64,000 bases of DNA from Christensenella sp. UBA2853. Lineage in GTDB: Bacteria > Bacillota > Clostridia > Christensenellales > Aristaeellaceae. Of this stretch, positions 16,815 to 25,307 are shown piece by piece. The notes under the pieces are model-generated. The model was not told the origin of the DNA. It was given only the letters and a program-made list of their open reading frames with translations, and did not search any database. Where the stretch lies: the NCBI GenBank assembly GCA_002350845.1, contig DEFL01000027.1, positions 28,245 through 92,244 of the forward strand, read 5' to 3'. The translations under genes and the position numbers were made by a program. The first letter of the stretch is position 1. Each line of letters begins with the position of its first letter.

Positions 16815-17768
16815 ATGGATTGGATCGAAGTTATTGTCCATACCACCACCCCCGCTTCAGACCTGGTCACAGAAACCCTCATCAACAGCGGTGCCCAGGG
16901 CACCATGGTGGAGGATCGGGCTGATGTGCCTGATCCCACCAAGCCCAACGGCTACTGGGAAATCATTGACCCGCATATGATTGACGCCATGCCCGAGGAT
17001 GTCCTTGTGCACGCATGGTTTGAGCCGGATGCTTCTTTCCCCGACCGTCTGCAGGGGCTGAAGACCCGCTATGCCCAGCTCCTGAATACTGATCTGGGCA
17101 TGGATCCAGGTTCACTGAGCGTGGAAACCCGCAATGTCAAGGATCAGGACTGGAATGAGGTCTGGAAGCAGTTCTACAAACCGTTCCGTGCCGGCATCCG
17201 GCTGGTCGTCAAGCCCACATGGGAGGCCTATGAAGCCCAGGAAGGCGATCTGATCATCGAAATGGATCCCGGCATGGCGTTTGGTAGCGGCACGCATGAA
17301 ACCACGGGCATGTGCCTTGCACTTCTGGAAACCGTGGTGACCCCCGGCAGCCGCGTCATCGACGTCGGCACCGGGAGCGGCATTCTCGCCATCGGCGCAG
17401 GTCTTCTCGGGGCAACGGATGTTCTGGCGGTCGATATTGACCCCACCGCGGTCAAGGTGGCCAAAGAAAACATTGAGCACAATCATATGGAAAAGACGGT
17501 CCGTCCTGTCGTCGGCAATCTGCTTGACGGAATGGATGACACCTGCGACATCTGCGTTGCCAACATCATTGCCGATGTCATCATTTCCTTTGCAGCTCCC
17601 CTCCTTACACATATCCGCCCCGGCGGCACGTTTATCTGCTCCGGCATTATTCGTGAACGCGAGGAGGATGTCCGCACGGCGCTGCTCTCCGCCGGCTATT
17701 CGATTCTCCGCACAGAGCACCGTGGCGAATGGACTGCCTTCCTCTCCCAGGTTCCCGGAGGTGACTGA
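16815..17768 (+). CDS. prmA: Ribosomal protein L11 methyltransferase
   Basis: 317 residues. N-terminal L11-recognition domain (about 1-100, beginning DWIEVIVHTTT) and a C-terminal SAM-binding Rossmann domain with VIDVGTGSGILAIGA (about 178-192) and the NIIADVI motif. It trimethylates lysines of L11. AAAGGAG lies upstream. The rsmE gene starts three bases after its stop, a pairing common in Bacillota. Confidence 0.95.
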   Translation: MDWIEVIVHTTTPASDLVTETLINSGAQGTMVEDRADVPDPTKPNGYWEIIDPHMIDAMPEDVLVHAWFEPDASFPDRLQGLKTRYAQLLNTDLGMDPGSLSVETRNVKDQDWNEVWKQFYKPFRAGIRLVVKPTWEAYEAQEGDLIIEMDPGMAFGSGTHETTGMCLALLETVVTPGSRVIDVGTGSGILAIGAGLLGATDVLAVDIDPTAVKVAKENIEHNHMEKTVRPVVGNLLDGMDDTCDICVANIIADVIISFAAPLLTHIRPGGTFICSGIIREREEDVRTALLSAGYSILRTEHRGEWTAFLSQVPGGD

Positions 17769-17771
17769 TTC

Positions 17772-18536
17772 TTGCATCGTTTCTATGCCGTTTCCCTGGA
17801 TGAAAACAGGACTGCGTTTCTTGCACCGGAAGATGCGCGTCATGCAGCCACCGTGCTTCGTCTGAAACCGGAGGACGAAGTGGAAATCATCTGGGATCAC
17901 CACCGCTATGCTGCCTGTCTGACCGCGTGCACTCCCAAGGAGGCCTCTGCTGTCCTTGTCCGTCAGTTGCCTGACACGGAACCCCGCCTTCGCCTGACCC
18001 TCTTTCAGGGCCTCCCCAAGGCGGACAAGATGGACATGATTGTGCAGAAAGCGGTCGAGCTCGGCGTGCATCGGGTCGTTCCGGTCCTCATGGAGAGAAG
18101 CATTGTCCGTCCCGATGAAGCCGGCATGCGCAAAAAGCAGGAGCGCTGGCAGAAGATTGCCCGCGAGGCATGCAAGCAGAGTGGCAGAACCGATGATATG
18201 GAGGTCGCCCTCCCGGTGCCGCTGTCCTCGCTGAGTGAAACGTTGACCTCCCTCGATGCGGTCGCAGTGCCCTGGGAGGAAGCAGGCGCGGTTTCACTGC
18301 GCACCTGGCAGGCTGATCACGCCGATGCCATCTCCGTCGGCATTCTCATCGGACCGGAAGGCGGCATTTCTCCCGGTGAAATCGAACGCCTGCAGTCTGC
18401 AGGAGCCCAGAGCGTGACACTCGGTCCACGCATCCTGCGCACAGAGACTGCCGGCTTATGTGCCGTCTCCTGCCTGATGCTGCTCTACGGAGAAATGGAG
18501 CTGCCGCCCGTGCGAATGGAGGCCAGCCATGCATAG
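17772..18536 (+). CDS. rsmE: 16S rRNA (uracil1498-N3)-methyltransferase
   Basis: 254 residues, SPOUT family. N-terminal PUA-like domain with HRFYAVSL, then a knotted methyltransferase domain with GLPKADKMDMIVQKAVELG, LIGPEGGISPGE and LGPRILRTETA. It starts with TTG at 17772; GGAGGTGA lies seven bases upstream and no ATG is suitably placed. It is sandwiched between prmA and mtaB, overlapping mtaB by eight bases. Confidence 0.95.
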   Translation: MHRFYAVSLDENRTAFLAPEDARHAATVLRLKPEDEVEIIWDHHRYAACLTACTPKEASAVLVRQLPDTEPRLRLTLFQGLPKADKMDMIVQKAVELGVHRVVPVLMERSIVRPDEAGMRKKQERWQKIAREACKQSGRTDDMEVALPVPLSSLSETLTSLDAVAVPWEEAGAVSLRTWQADHADAISVGILIGPEGGISPGEIERLQSAGAQSVTLGPRILRTETAGLCAVSCLMLLYGEMELPPVRMEASHA

Positions 18537-19833
18537 TGCTGCATTTCATACCCTGGGATGCCGTGTCAATCAGTATGACACCCAGGCGATGCTCGAGCTT
18601 TTCCGGGCACGCGGCTATATGATTGTTCCCTTTACCGGGGATGCTGACGTCTATGTCATCAACACCTGCACGGTCACAGGGACCGGGGACAAAAAGTCTC
18701 TGCAGCTTGCCCGCAGAATCCGCCGAGAGCATCCTGATTCCGAGCTGATTCTCTGCGGCTGTCTTGCCCAGCGCCTCGGTGAAGAGCTTCTCTCCACAGG
18801 AGCGCGCCTGATTCTCGGCACGGCCCGGCGCAACGAAGTCGTTGACCTGCTGGAAAAAGCAGTGCATGAACACACGCAGATCTGTGCCGTCACTTCCCTG
18901 ACCTCTCAGCCCTTTGAGCCGCTCCTAATTTCCTCCCAGCAGGACCACACCCGGTGTGACCTCAAAATTCAGGAAGGCTGCAACAACCGCTGCACCTACT
19001 GCATTATTCCTTCCGTGCGCGGGCCGATCCGTTCCAGGCCTCTGGATGATATCCGTCTGGAAGCACAGCGCCTGACGCAGGCAGGCTATCATGAGCTCGT
19101 CATCACCGGAATTCATCTGACCAGCTACGGGAGAGATCTGCCCGACCGGCCTTCCCTGCTCGATGCGCTCAGCGAAGTTCAGAAAGCGGAAGGACTGTGG
19201 CGCATCCGGCTTGGCAGTCTTGAGCCGGTCATCGCAACAGAAGCGTTCGCCCAGGGTCTTCTGTCTCTGCCCGCTGTCTGCCCGCAGTTTCATCTTGCCC
19301 TTCAGTCGGGGTCTGACACCGTGCTCCAGCGCATGCGCAGACGCTATAACACAGACATGTACAGAAAAAGCGTCGCGGCCCTGCGAAGCGTCTTCCCGCA
19401 TGCGGCGTTCACCAGTGATATTCTCACTGGTTTCCCCGGCGAAACGGAACAGGAATTTGAAGAAACGCGCGCAATGATCCGGGAGATCGGGTTTGCCCGC
19501 ATTCATGTCTTCCCCTTTTCACCGCGTGAAGGGACGCCTGCAGCTGAGATGCCCGGTCAGCTTTCCCGGAAGGAAAAGGAGGACCGCGCACGCATTCTGA
19601 TCGCTGACGGACAGAAAACAGCCGCTGCCTATATGGCATCCTGGGAAGGAAAAACAGCGGATGTACTGGTCGAGGATCTTGAAGACGGGTTCTGGAGAGG
19701 ATATACTCCTGAATATATTCCGGTTCTGCTCAATGAACCGGAAATCAAAGGCGGACAGATGCTCCGCGTCCGGCTCGGAACAGCCGCAGAAAACGGCATG
19801 ACCGGACAGGTGCTTCAGGTCCTGTCAGAATAA
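18529..19833 (+). CDS. mtaB: tRNA (t6A37-C2) methylthiotransferase
   Basis: 434 residues, radical SAM methylthiotransferase. UPF0004 domain with N-terminal FHTLGCRVNQYD, radical SAM domain with the CNNRCTYC cluster motif near residue 154, and a C-terminal TRAM-like domain. It converts t6A at position 37 of ANN-decoding tRNAs to ms2t6A. The window also encodes Sua5 (27254-28312), which makes the threonylcarbamoyl donor for t6A, so substrate and modifier pathways are both near. GGAGG precedes the ATG. Confidence 0.95.
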   Translation: MHSAAFHTLGCRVNQYDTQAMLELFRARGYMIVPFTGDADVYVINTCTVTGTGDKKSLQLARRIRREHPDSELILCGCLAQRLGEELLSTGARLILGTARRNEVVDLLEKAVHEHTQICAVTSLTSQPFEPLLISSQQDHTRCDLKIQEGCNNRCTYCIIPSVRGPIRSRPLDDIRLEAQRLTQAGYHELVITGIHLTSYGRDLPDRPSLLDALSEVQKAEGLWRIRLGSLEPVIATEAFAQGLLSLPAVCPQFHLALQSGSDTVLQRMRRRYNTDMYRKSVAALRSVFPHAAFTSDILTGFPGETEQEFEETRAMIREIGFARIHVFPFSPREGTPAAEMPGQLSRKEKEDRARILIADGQKTAAAYMASWEGKTADVLVEDLEDGFWRGYTPEYIPVLLNEPEIKGGQMLRVRLGTAAENGMTGQVLQVLSE

Positions 19834-19849
19834 GAAAGGATGGATCTTT

Positions 19850-20194
19850 ATGGATAATTGTCTCTTCTGTTCCATTATTGCCGGCAGCATTCCCTCCACC
19901 AAAGTGTACGAGGATGATCTGACCTATGCCTTCCGGGATATTCATCCCATGGCAAAGACGCATGTCCTCGTTGTGCCCAAGACGCATGTCGCTTCCGTTC
20001 GGGATACCGCGGATGTTCCAGACGAAGTCCTTGCTGCATGCCTCCGCGCTTGCGCAAAAGTGGCCGAGCTGGAAGGTGTTTCTGAAAGCGGATTCCGTGT
20101 GGTCTCCAATTCCGGCAAAGACGCATGCCAGAGTGTTCCCCACCTGCATTTCCATGTGCTCGGCGGCGAACAGCTCAACGAACACATGGCATAA
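19850..20194 (+). CDS. hinT: HIT-family nucleotide hydrolase (HinT-like)
   Basis: 114 residues. The HIT motif is intact as H98-x-H100-x-H102 (VPHLHFH), and the N-terminus has the CLFCSIIAG zinc-like segment common in bacterial HinT. These enzymes hydrolyse purine nucleoside phosphoramidates and aminoacyl adenylates. It starts 17 bases after mtaB with AAAGGA upstream. Confidence 0.93.
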   Translation: MDNCLFCSIIAGSIPSTKVYEDDLTYAFRDIHPMAKTHVLVVPKTHVASVRDTADVPDEVLAACLRACAKVAELEGVSESGFRVVSNSGKDACQSVPHLHFHVLGGEQLNEHMA

Positions 20195-20214
20195 GCTTTT
20201 CTCGAAAAAAGGCA

Positions 20215-20243
20215 TTGACGGATAGCTCAAGAGGCTGTATAAT
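20215..20243 (+). promoter_or_regulatory. Promoter of rpsU
   Basis: TTGACG (20215-20220), 17-base spacer, TATAAT (20238-20243). The leader to the rpsU start is about 70 bases. Confidence 0.85.
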
Positions 20244-20316
20244 AACTCCACGGTTCGCCGTCCGTCCGTCTTAGCCGGCTGATGTCAAGGCGAGATGTGC
20301 GAGAGGAGGGATAACG

Positions 20317-20490
20317 ATGTCTGAAATTCGAGTACGCGAGAATGAGTCTCTGGAGAGTGCTCTGAAGCGGTTTAAGCGCCAGTGCGCACGCGCCGGCGTC
20401 ATTCAGGAAGTTCGCAAGCGCGAACATTACGAGAAGCCGAGCGTCAAGCGTAAGAAGAAGGCTGAAGCAGCCCGCAAGCGCAAGTGGTAA
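20317..20490 (+). CDS. rpsU: 30S ribosomal protein S21
   Basis: 57 residues, too short for many gene callers. The sequence starts MSEIRVRENESLESALKRF, contains the CARAGVIQEVRKREHYEKP core and ends in a very basic KRKKKAEAARKRKW tail, all typical of S21. GAGGAGG lies seven bases before the ATG. It has its own promoter and a strong terminator, so it is a single-gene unit. Confidence 0.97.
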   Translation: MSEIRVRENESLESALKRFKRQCARAGVIQEVRKREHYEKPSVKRKKKAEAARKRKW

Positions 20491-20502
20491 TCGTGTATCC
20501 TC

Positions 20503-20540
20503 GCCCTTTCCTGCAGGAAAGGGCTTTTCTTTTTGTTTTG
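20503..20540 (+). terminator. Intrinsic terminator after rpsU
   Basis: GCCCTTTCC and GGAAAGGGC form a perfect palindromic stem (20503-20524) followed by TTTTCTTTTTGTTTTG. Confidence 0.93.
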
Positions 20541-20546
20541 TTCTGC

Positions 20547-20575
20547 TTGCACTGAGTGAAAATATGTGTTATAGT
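20547..20575 (+). promoter_or_regulatory. Promoter of the RNA methyltransferase gene
   Basis: TTGCAC (20547-20552), 17-base spacer, TATAGT (20570-20575). The start codon is 29 bases downstream of the -10 element, leaving a very short leader. Confidence 0.65.
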
Positions 20576-20603
20576 TTTTATACATTCATTATAAAAAGTA
20601 GGG

Positions 20604-21623
20604 ATGTCTTTGATTTACAGCTTTCAGCTGTGTCCACATGCTAACATTCGTTATCAGGAATCGCTCGTCGGCCTGGGACAGAAAGAACTGGAGTGCCTTC
20701 TTTTCGCTTTGGGCATTCCCGGAACGCCTGTTGCTTCTTCAGTCGGTGGCTGTACTTTTTTTCGTTTACAGACCGATGAAAAGCTCAGTGATGACATGCT
20801 GCACCTTTTGCGGCAGCATTCCTCACTTCTTCTGATTTCAGAAGAAATCGGCGGACTGCTTCGTCCCCTGCCGTTTTCTTCTGTCGACTATCTCCCGGCT
20901 GACCTCCCTGAGGTGCTGAAATACAAGGGGAAAACCAGCGCGAGATTTACCCAGATGATGATCAGCTGTGCGCTCTCCGCTTCATCCCAGCTCGGAAAAG
21001 AACATCTGACGGTTCTGGATCCGCTTTGCGGCAGGGGCACCACCCTGTACTGCGCACTGCAGCATGGCATGGACGCTGTCGGCGTCGAAGCCCGGGGACA
21101 GGACTTGGAAGAAATGGACCGCTATCTGGCAAAATACTGTGAGCTGCATCGGCTCAAGCATAAGCGCGAAGCCTCATCCCGCACCATCGGTCATCAGGCT
21201 GTTCCCTGCATTTCCTATACACTTGCCGACACCAAGGAACACTATCAGCAGGGTGACACACGCACGATCCGTTTTTTCCAGGGCGATACAGCGCTTTGCC
21301 AGCCGCTGTTCCGGAAGCATCCGGCTTCCATGATCGTCACGGATCTTCCCTACGGTGTGCAGCATGCTCCGGGCGCTTCCGGCGGCATTGCTTCCTTTGA
21401 TGCATTTCTGCATCGGGTATTGCCCGCATGGCATGATGCCCTCAAAATCGGCGGTGCAATCGCGATGTCTTTTAACACCCTGACGCTGAAAAAAGAGCGT
21501 GTGATCGCCCTCCTCAGGGAAAGCGGCTTTGCCCCGATCACCGAGGCCCCCTACGACAATTTCGCCCATGATGTGGAACAGGCTGTTCGACGCGATTTTG
21601 TCGTTGCGCTTCGACATGAATAA
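20604..21623 (+). CDS. UPF0020/Trm11-like RNA N2-guanosine or related methyltransferase
   Basis: 339 residues. An N-terminal region (about 1-100) resembles a THUMP-associated ferredoxin-like part, followed by a Rossmann methyltransferase domain with YKGKTSARFTQMM, LDPLCGRGTTLY (SAM loop) and the catalytic motif VTDLPYGVQ. In Trm11/TrmG10-like enzymes the motif is (D/N)PPY; here it is DLPY. The rRNA or tRNA target cannot be told. The ribosome binding site is poor (GTAGGG immediately before the ATG), consistent with a leader that is almost absent. rho starts 29 bases downstream. Confidence 0.8.
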   Translation: MSLIYSFQLCPHANIRYQESLVGLGQKELECLLFALGIPGTPVASSVGGCTFFRLQTDEKLSDDMLHLLRQHSSLLLISEEIGGLLRPLPFSSVDYLPADLPEVLKYKGKTSARFTQMMISCALSASSQLGKEHLTVLDPLCGRGTTLYCALQHGMDAVGVEARGQDLEEMDRYLAKYCELHRLKHKREASSRTIGHQAVPCISYTLADTKEHYQQGDTRTIRFFQGDTALCQPLFRKHPASMIVTDLPYGVQHAPGASGGIASFDAFLHRVLPAWHDALKIGGAIAMSFNTLTLKKERVIALLRESGFAPITEAPYDNFAHDVEQAVRRDFVVALRHE

Positions 21624-21652
21624 ATCATCTCTCCACGGGAGGTTGTGGAAAT

Positions 21653-23725
21653 ATGGATTTTGCTTCCAAAACGGTTGTGGAACTCCGGAAAATTGCCAAG
21701 GAACATAATGTTCGTCTGCCTTCGGGCATCAATAAATCTGATATTATTCAGCGTCTTGAGGAAGCGCTGGGCAGCGAAGATGTGAAGGATGCTGTACAGC
21801 TCAGCATGCTGCCCGCTTCGGAAGAAAAAGCAGCTGCAGCCCCTGAGACTGAGAAAGCGGATGACGCGGAAAACAGGGATGACGCGGAACCTGACGCGGG
21901 CGTCAAAAGCGCAAAACCCGTTGCGCCGATCTTCTCCAGCCCGATCCCGAATTTTTCTGCCAAGCCGGTCATTCCTTCCATACCCTCCATTTCTACTGTT
22001 CCTGCTCCTGCTTCCCAGGCGCCTGCGCAGAATCCGGTTCCATCCAAGAGCACACCGGCTCCTGCCAAAAGCGGCCAGCCTCACTATCGGTCTTCCTGGC
22101 ACAATGCACAGTCCCAGACGCAGAACAAGTTTACCCCTGCTGCACGTCAGCAACCCAGCACCTGGAATTCCGCTCCGACACGTCCTCAAGCTGAGCAGCC
22201 CCGTACCACGTTCGGTCCGTCGGCTTCCGGTTTCGGTCCCCGTTTTGGTCCGCAGAGTGCAGGCGGATTCGGACCCCAGCAGGGCGCTGGATTCGGTCCA
22301 CAGCAAAGCAGCGGCTTTGGACCTCAGAGTACCGGATTCGGCCCTCAGAATGCCGCTGAAGATGCAGAAACGCAGGACACTGTAAAGCAGGAAGAAGAAA
22401 ACACGGCAAGGCCCGCTTTTACCCCGCCGACCTCCAAGATTCCTGAACAGCGCGGCATTGCCAAGCCTGTACCTGCCCGCCCCTTTGCTGCGGAGACCCG
22501 TCCGTCTTTTTCCGGCCGCTCCTTTACCCCGGAAGTATCGCAGGCCCGCAGGGAACCGCTCGATATGCCTTCCATCGAAGACCTCATTACACCCTCTGAG
22601 TGTGCAGAGGCCAGCGGTGTTCTGGAAGTTCTGCCGGATGGCTACGGTTTTCTCCGTTCCGATTCACTGCTCCCCTCCTCCCGCGATCTCTACGTCGCCT
22701 CTTCGATTATCCGGCGTTACGAGCTTCGATCCGGAGATTTTGTGGAAGGCCGTGTCCGTCCCACACGTGACGGGGATAAATACAACGCACTTCTGTATGT
22801 TTCCACCGTCAATGGCACGCCTGTCGAGGAGCTTTCACCAAGAACTTCCTTTGATGATCTCACGCCCATCTATTCAGACCGCCGTTTGCTGCTGGATGAC
22901 AGCCGGTATCCTGATATCCGCCTGGCTGACCTCATTGCTCCGATCGGTTTCGGCAACCGTGCCCTGCTGCTCTTCCCGCCCAACTGCGGGAAACGCCAGT
23001 TCATCAGTCATCTGGCGGATGCGCTCGTCTCGCTCAATGAAGATCTCAGCGTGATCATGCTGCTGCTCGATGTAGCGCCGGAAGAAGTCACTGCCATACG
23101 GGATGAAGTGTCCTGTCCAGTGCTCGCTTCCACCTTCGACCAGACGCCTGAAACCCAGATCCGCCTGATCGATCTTGCCCAGGAACGCGCTCACCGGCTC
23201 GCCGAAAACGGGAAAGATGTTGTTCTGATTATCGACAGCCTGACCCGCCTGGTCAAAACATATTCTGCTGCCTCTCAGGCGAACCGTCAGTCAGCCGGCA
23301 TGATCAATCCCTCCGCACTTTTCCGGGCCAAAAAACTGTTCGGCGCTGCGCGCTGTGCACGCGAGGGCGGTTCCCTGACCATCATTGCCACCATGGATAT
23401 TGAAAGCGGAAACAAGCTGGATGATTCGATCATTGAGGAATTCCGTTCCAACGCCAACACGGAAATCTTTATGGACTCCAGTATTGCCCGCATGGGCATC
23501 TACCCCGCTGTGCATTACCAGCGCTCACGCTCTCACCGGACTGAGCTTCTGCTGGATGCAAAAGAGCAGGAAGGCCTGAAAGCCCTCCGCGATCTGCTCT
23601 CTTCCGGCTCCCCTGCCAATGCGGTGACCCAGCTGCTCGGCCTGATTGATAAAGTCGCCCGCAATAAGGACGTACTCATCAAGATCATCAACTGGGCCGC
23701 TCTGATGTCCGGTCGGCAGAACTGA
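21653..23725 (+). CDS. rho: Divergent transcription termination factor Rho with altered ATPase motifs
   Basis: 690 residues. Order: Rho_N/SAP-like helices (about 1-45), disordered Pro/Ser/Gln-rich insert (about 50-310) with FGPQ repeats at about 186-232, cold-shock-type RNA-binding domain (GVLEVLPDGYGFLRS), RecA-type domain. The P-loop reads PPNCGKR (K447, R448) where canonical Rho has PPKAGKT. Walker B reads LLLDVAPEEVT (D473, V474, A475) where canonical Rho has LIDERPEEVT, so the catalytic Glu and following Arg are lost. The Q and R loops are also changed (SAASQANRQSAG; RSNANTE at 598-604 for KGTGNME). D528SLTR and RSxxR near the end are kept. Position before rpmE is the usual rho locus. 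The primary RNA site looks functional; ATP turnover is doubtful. Confidence 0.93.
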   Translation: MDFASKTVVELRKIAKEHNVRLPSGINKSDIIQRLEEALGSEDVKDAVQLSMLPASEEKAAAAPETEKADDAENRDDAEPDAGVKSAKPVAPIFSSPIPNFSAKPVIPSIPSISTVPAPASQAPAQNPVPSKSTPAPAKSGQPHYRSSWHNAQSQTQNKFTPAARQQPSTWNSAPTRPQAEQPRTTFGPSASGFGPRFGPQSAGGFGPQQGAGFGPQQSSGFGPQSTGFGPQNAAEDAETQDTVKQEEENTARPAFTPPTSKIPEQRGIAKPVPARPFAAETRPSFSGRSFTPEVSQARREPLDMPSIEDLITPSECAEASGVLEVLPDGYGFLRSDSLLPSSRDLYVASSIIRRYELRSGDFVEGRVRPTRDGDKYNALLYVSTVNGTPVEELSPRTSFDDLTPIYSDRRLLLDDSRYPDIRLADLIAPIGFGNRALLLFPPNCGKRQFISHLADALVSLNEDLSVIMLLLDVAPEEVTAIRDEVSCPVLASTFDQTPETQIRLIDLAQERAHRLAENGKDVVLIIDSLTRLVKTYSAASQANRQSAGMINPSALFRAKKLFGAARCAREGGSLTIIATMDIESGNKLDDSIIEEFRSNANTEIFMDSSIARMGIYPAVHYQRSRSHRTELLLDAKEQEGLKALRDLLSSGSPANAVTQLLGLIDKVARNKDVLIKIINWAALMSGRQN
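22205..22349 (+). repeat. FGPQ-encoding degenerate repeat within rho
   Basis: Eight imperfect GGATTCGGNCCNCAG-like units encode FGP(Q/S/R) motifs separated by short Gly/Ser/Gln spacers. The low-complexity peptide is expected to be disordered. Confidence 0.85.
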
Positions 23726-23755
23726 TGCCATATATGAAAAAGAAAAAATTATGAC

Positions 23756-23784
23756 TTGCAAGCGTGGTACAGATATGCTATAAT
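23756..23784 (+). promoter_or_regulatory. Promoter of rpmE
   Basis: TTGCAA (23756-23761), 17-base spacer, TATAAT (23779-23784), giving a leader of about 45 bases before the rpmE start. Confidence 0.8.
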
Positions 23785-23835
23785 GTGCGACGCGGCATAG
23801 CCGTTCATTGCATACGCGAAAGAGGTGAAACAGCA

Positions 23836-24036
23836 ATGAAGGAGAAAATCCATCCCCAGTACGGCAAATGCATCGTTCGCTGCGTGTGCGGTGAGACGTT
23901 CGAAACCGGTTCAACCAAAAAGGAACTGAGGGTTGATATTTGTTCCAAATGTCATCCCTTCTATACCGGCAAACAGAAGCTGGTGGATACCGGCGGACGT
24001 GTCGATCGCTTCAAGAAGCGCTACGGCATGGAGTAA
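23836..24036 (+). CDS. rpmE: 50S ribosomal protein L31 (zinc-binding form)
   Basis: 66 residues. The zinc ligands C16, C18, C36 and C39 are all present (CVCG, CSKC), followed by the diagnostic HPFYTGKQK. The gene is L31 type A rather than the zinc-free paralogue. GAGGTG lies nine bases before the ATG; the frame is open further upstream but without a binding site. Separate promoter and terminator make it a one-gene unit after rho. Confidence 0.97.
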   Translation: MKEKIHPQYGKCIVRCVCGETFETGSTKKELRVDICSKCHPFYTGKQKLVDTGGRVDRFKKRYGME

Positions 24037-24046
24037 GGTCCGTATA

Positions 24047-24070
24047 CAGAGCACGCAGTGCTCTGTTTTT
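24047..24070 (+). terminator. Intrinsic terminator after rpmE
   Basis: CAGAGCAC/GTGCTCTG stem with GCA loop followed by TTTTT. Confidence 0.93.
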
Positions 24071-24170
24071 CGTTTCAGGACTTATGAACTCAGGATGAAC
24101 TGCCTTAAGAGAGGGATACCGTTCACCCTGTCGAATACAAATTCTGATTTTTAGAAAGAAGGTTACCGCT

Positions 24171-25307
24171 ATGAGCAATCAGCAGACGCAGAGTTGTCCG
24201 CGTGTCGATATCGGCGGCCAGGCTGTTATGGAAGGGGTTATGATGCGTGCGCCGCGCTCCGTAGCCATCGCCGTCTGCCGCCCGGATCATTCCATTGTGG
24301 TTCAGTATAAGAAGTATGTGCCGCTAAGTGAAAAGCACAAATGGATGGGCTATCCTTTCCTGCGCGGCATGGTCAATATGGCAACCATGCTTTCCACCGG
24401 CATGGGTACACTCGAGGATTCCACCAAAATGCTCGGTGTGCTTGATGAAGAGCCCACCAAGTTCGAAAAATGGCTCTCCAAAAAGCTGGGCAAAGGCGTG
24501 GACAAAATCATCATGGGTGTGGCCATTGTCCTTGCTGTCATCCTTTCTGTCGGTCTCTTCATGGCGATCCCGGCAGGCATTGAGTCCCTGCTCCGCAGTG
24601 CCGGCATGGCACCGCTGGGCTATACCCTCATCTCCGGCATTGTCAAAATTCTGATTCTGATCGGTTATATGCTCTTTGCCGGTTCCGTTCCGGATGTCAA
24701 GCGCACATTCCAGTATCACGGGGCTGAGCATAAAACCGTCTACAATCATGAAGCCGGCACACCGCTGACGCCTGAGAATGCGAAAACGTTTTCACGTCTG
24801 CATCCCCGCTGCGGCACCGCTTTCCTTCTCATTGTCATGATGATTTCCATTCTGCTCTTCCTCGTGCTCAATATTCTTGTGCCGATCAACAACTATTTCC
24901 TTCGTCTTCTTTTCCATCTGGCTATGCTGCCCATTGTTGCCGGCACGAGCTATGAGGTGCTCAAGGGACTCGCTCATTCCAATTCTACGATCACCCGCAT
25001 TCTTCGCTGGCCTGGACTGCAGATGCAGCGTCTGACCACCCGTGAACCGGATTACGGTATGCTGGAGTGCGCCATTGTTGCCATGAACTGTGCATTGTAC
25101 GGACTCCCCGCGCACGCCAAGCGGACTGCCGAGGGCTGGGCAATTCTCCACAGTTACAAGGAATCCGATCCGGACTATGTGCCTGAAGCAGATGAAGAAG
25201 AACCCGAAGACACAGAGCTTGAAGACGCTGAACTCGAAGACACAGAGCTCGAAGACGCTGAGTCAGCCGAAACCGAGATCGATGAGACCGACGAGGCTCA
25301 GTCTTGA
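24171..25307 (+). CDS. DUF1385 (YqhQ-like) membrane protein
   Basis: 378 residues. The N-terminal VDIGGQAVMEGVMMRAP motif is the DUF1385 signature. About four hydrophobic segments follow (near 115-140, 160-180, 215-240, 245-265), along with the conserved FQYHGAEHKTVYNHE stretch. Function is unknown; the family is nearly always next to prmC-prfA in Clostridia. The C-terminal 60 residues are strongly acidic and include two copies of a ten-residue EDTELEDAEL repeat. It overlaps the prmC start by four bases. Confidence 0.9.
   Translation: MSNQQTQSCPRVDIGGQAVMEGVMMRAPRSVAIAVCRPDHSIVVQYKKYVPLSEKHKWMGYPFLRGMVNMATMLSTGMGTLEDSTKMLGVLDEEPTKFEKWLSKKLGKGVDKIIMGVAIVLAVILSVGLFMAIPAGIESLLRSAGMAPLGYTLISGIVKILILIGYMLFAGSVPDVKRTFQYHGAEHKTVYNHEAGTPLTPENAKTFSRLHPRCGTAFLLIVMMISILLFLVLNILVPINNYFLRLLFHLAMLPIVAGTSYEVLKGLAHSNSTITRILRWPGLQMQRLTTREPDYGMLECAIVAMNCALYGLPAHAKRTAEGWAILHSYKESDPDYVPEADEEEPEDTELEDAELEDTELEDAESAETEIDETDEAQS
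25206..25265 (+). repeat. Tandem 30-bp duplication in DUF1385 gene
   Basis: Two units (25206-25235 and 25236-25265) differ at only a few bases and encode EDTELEDAEL and EDTELEDAES. The repeat is in frame and adds acidic tail length. Confidence 0.85.
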
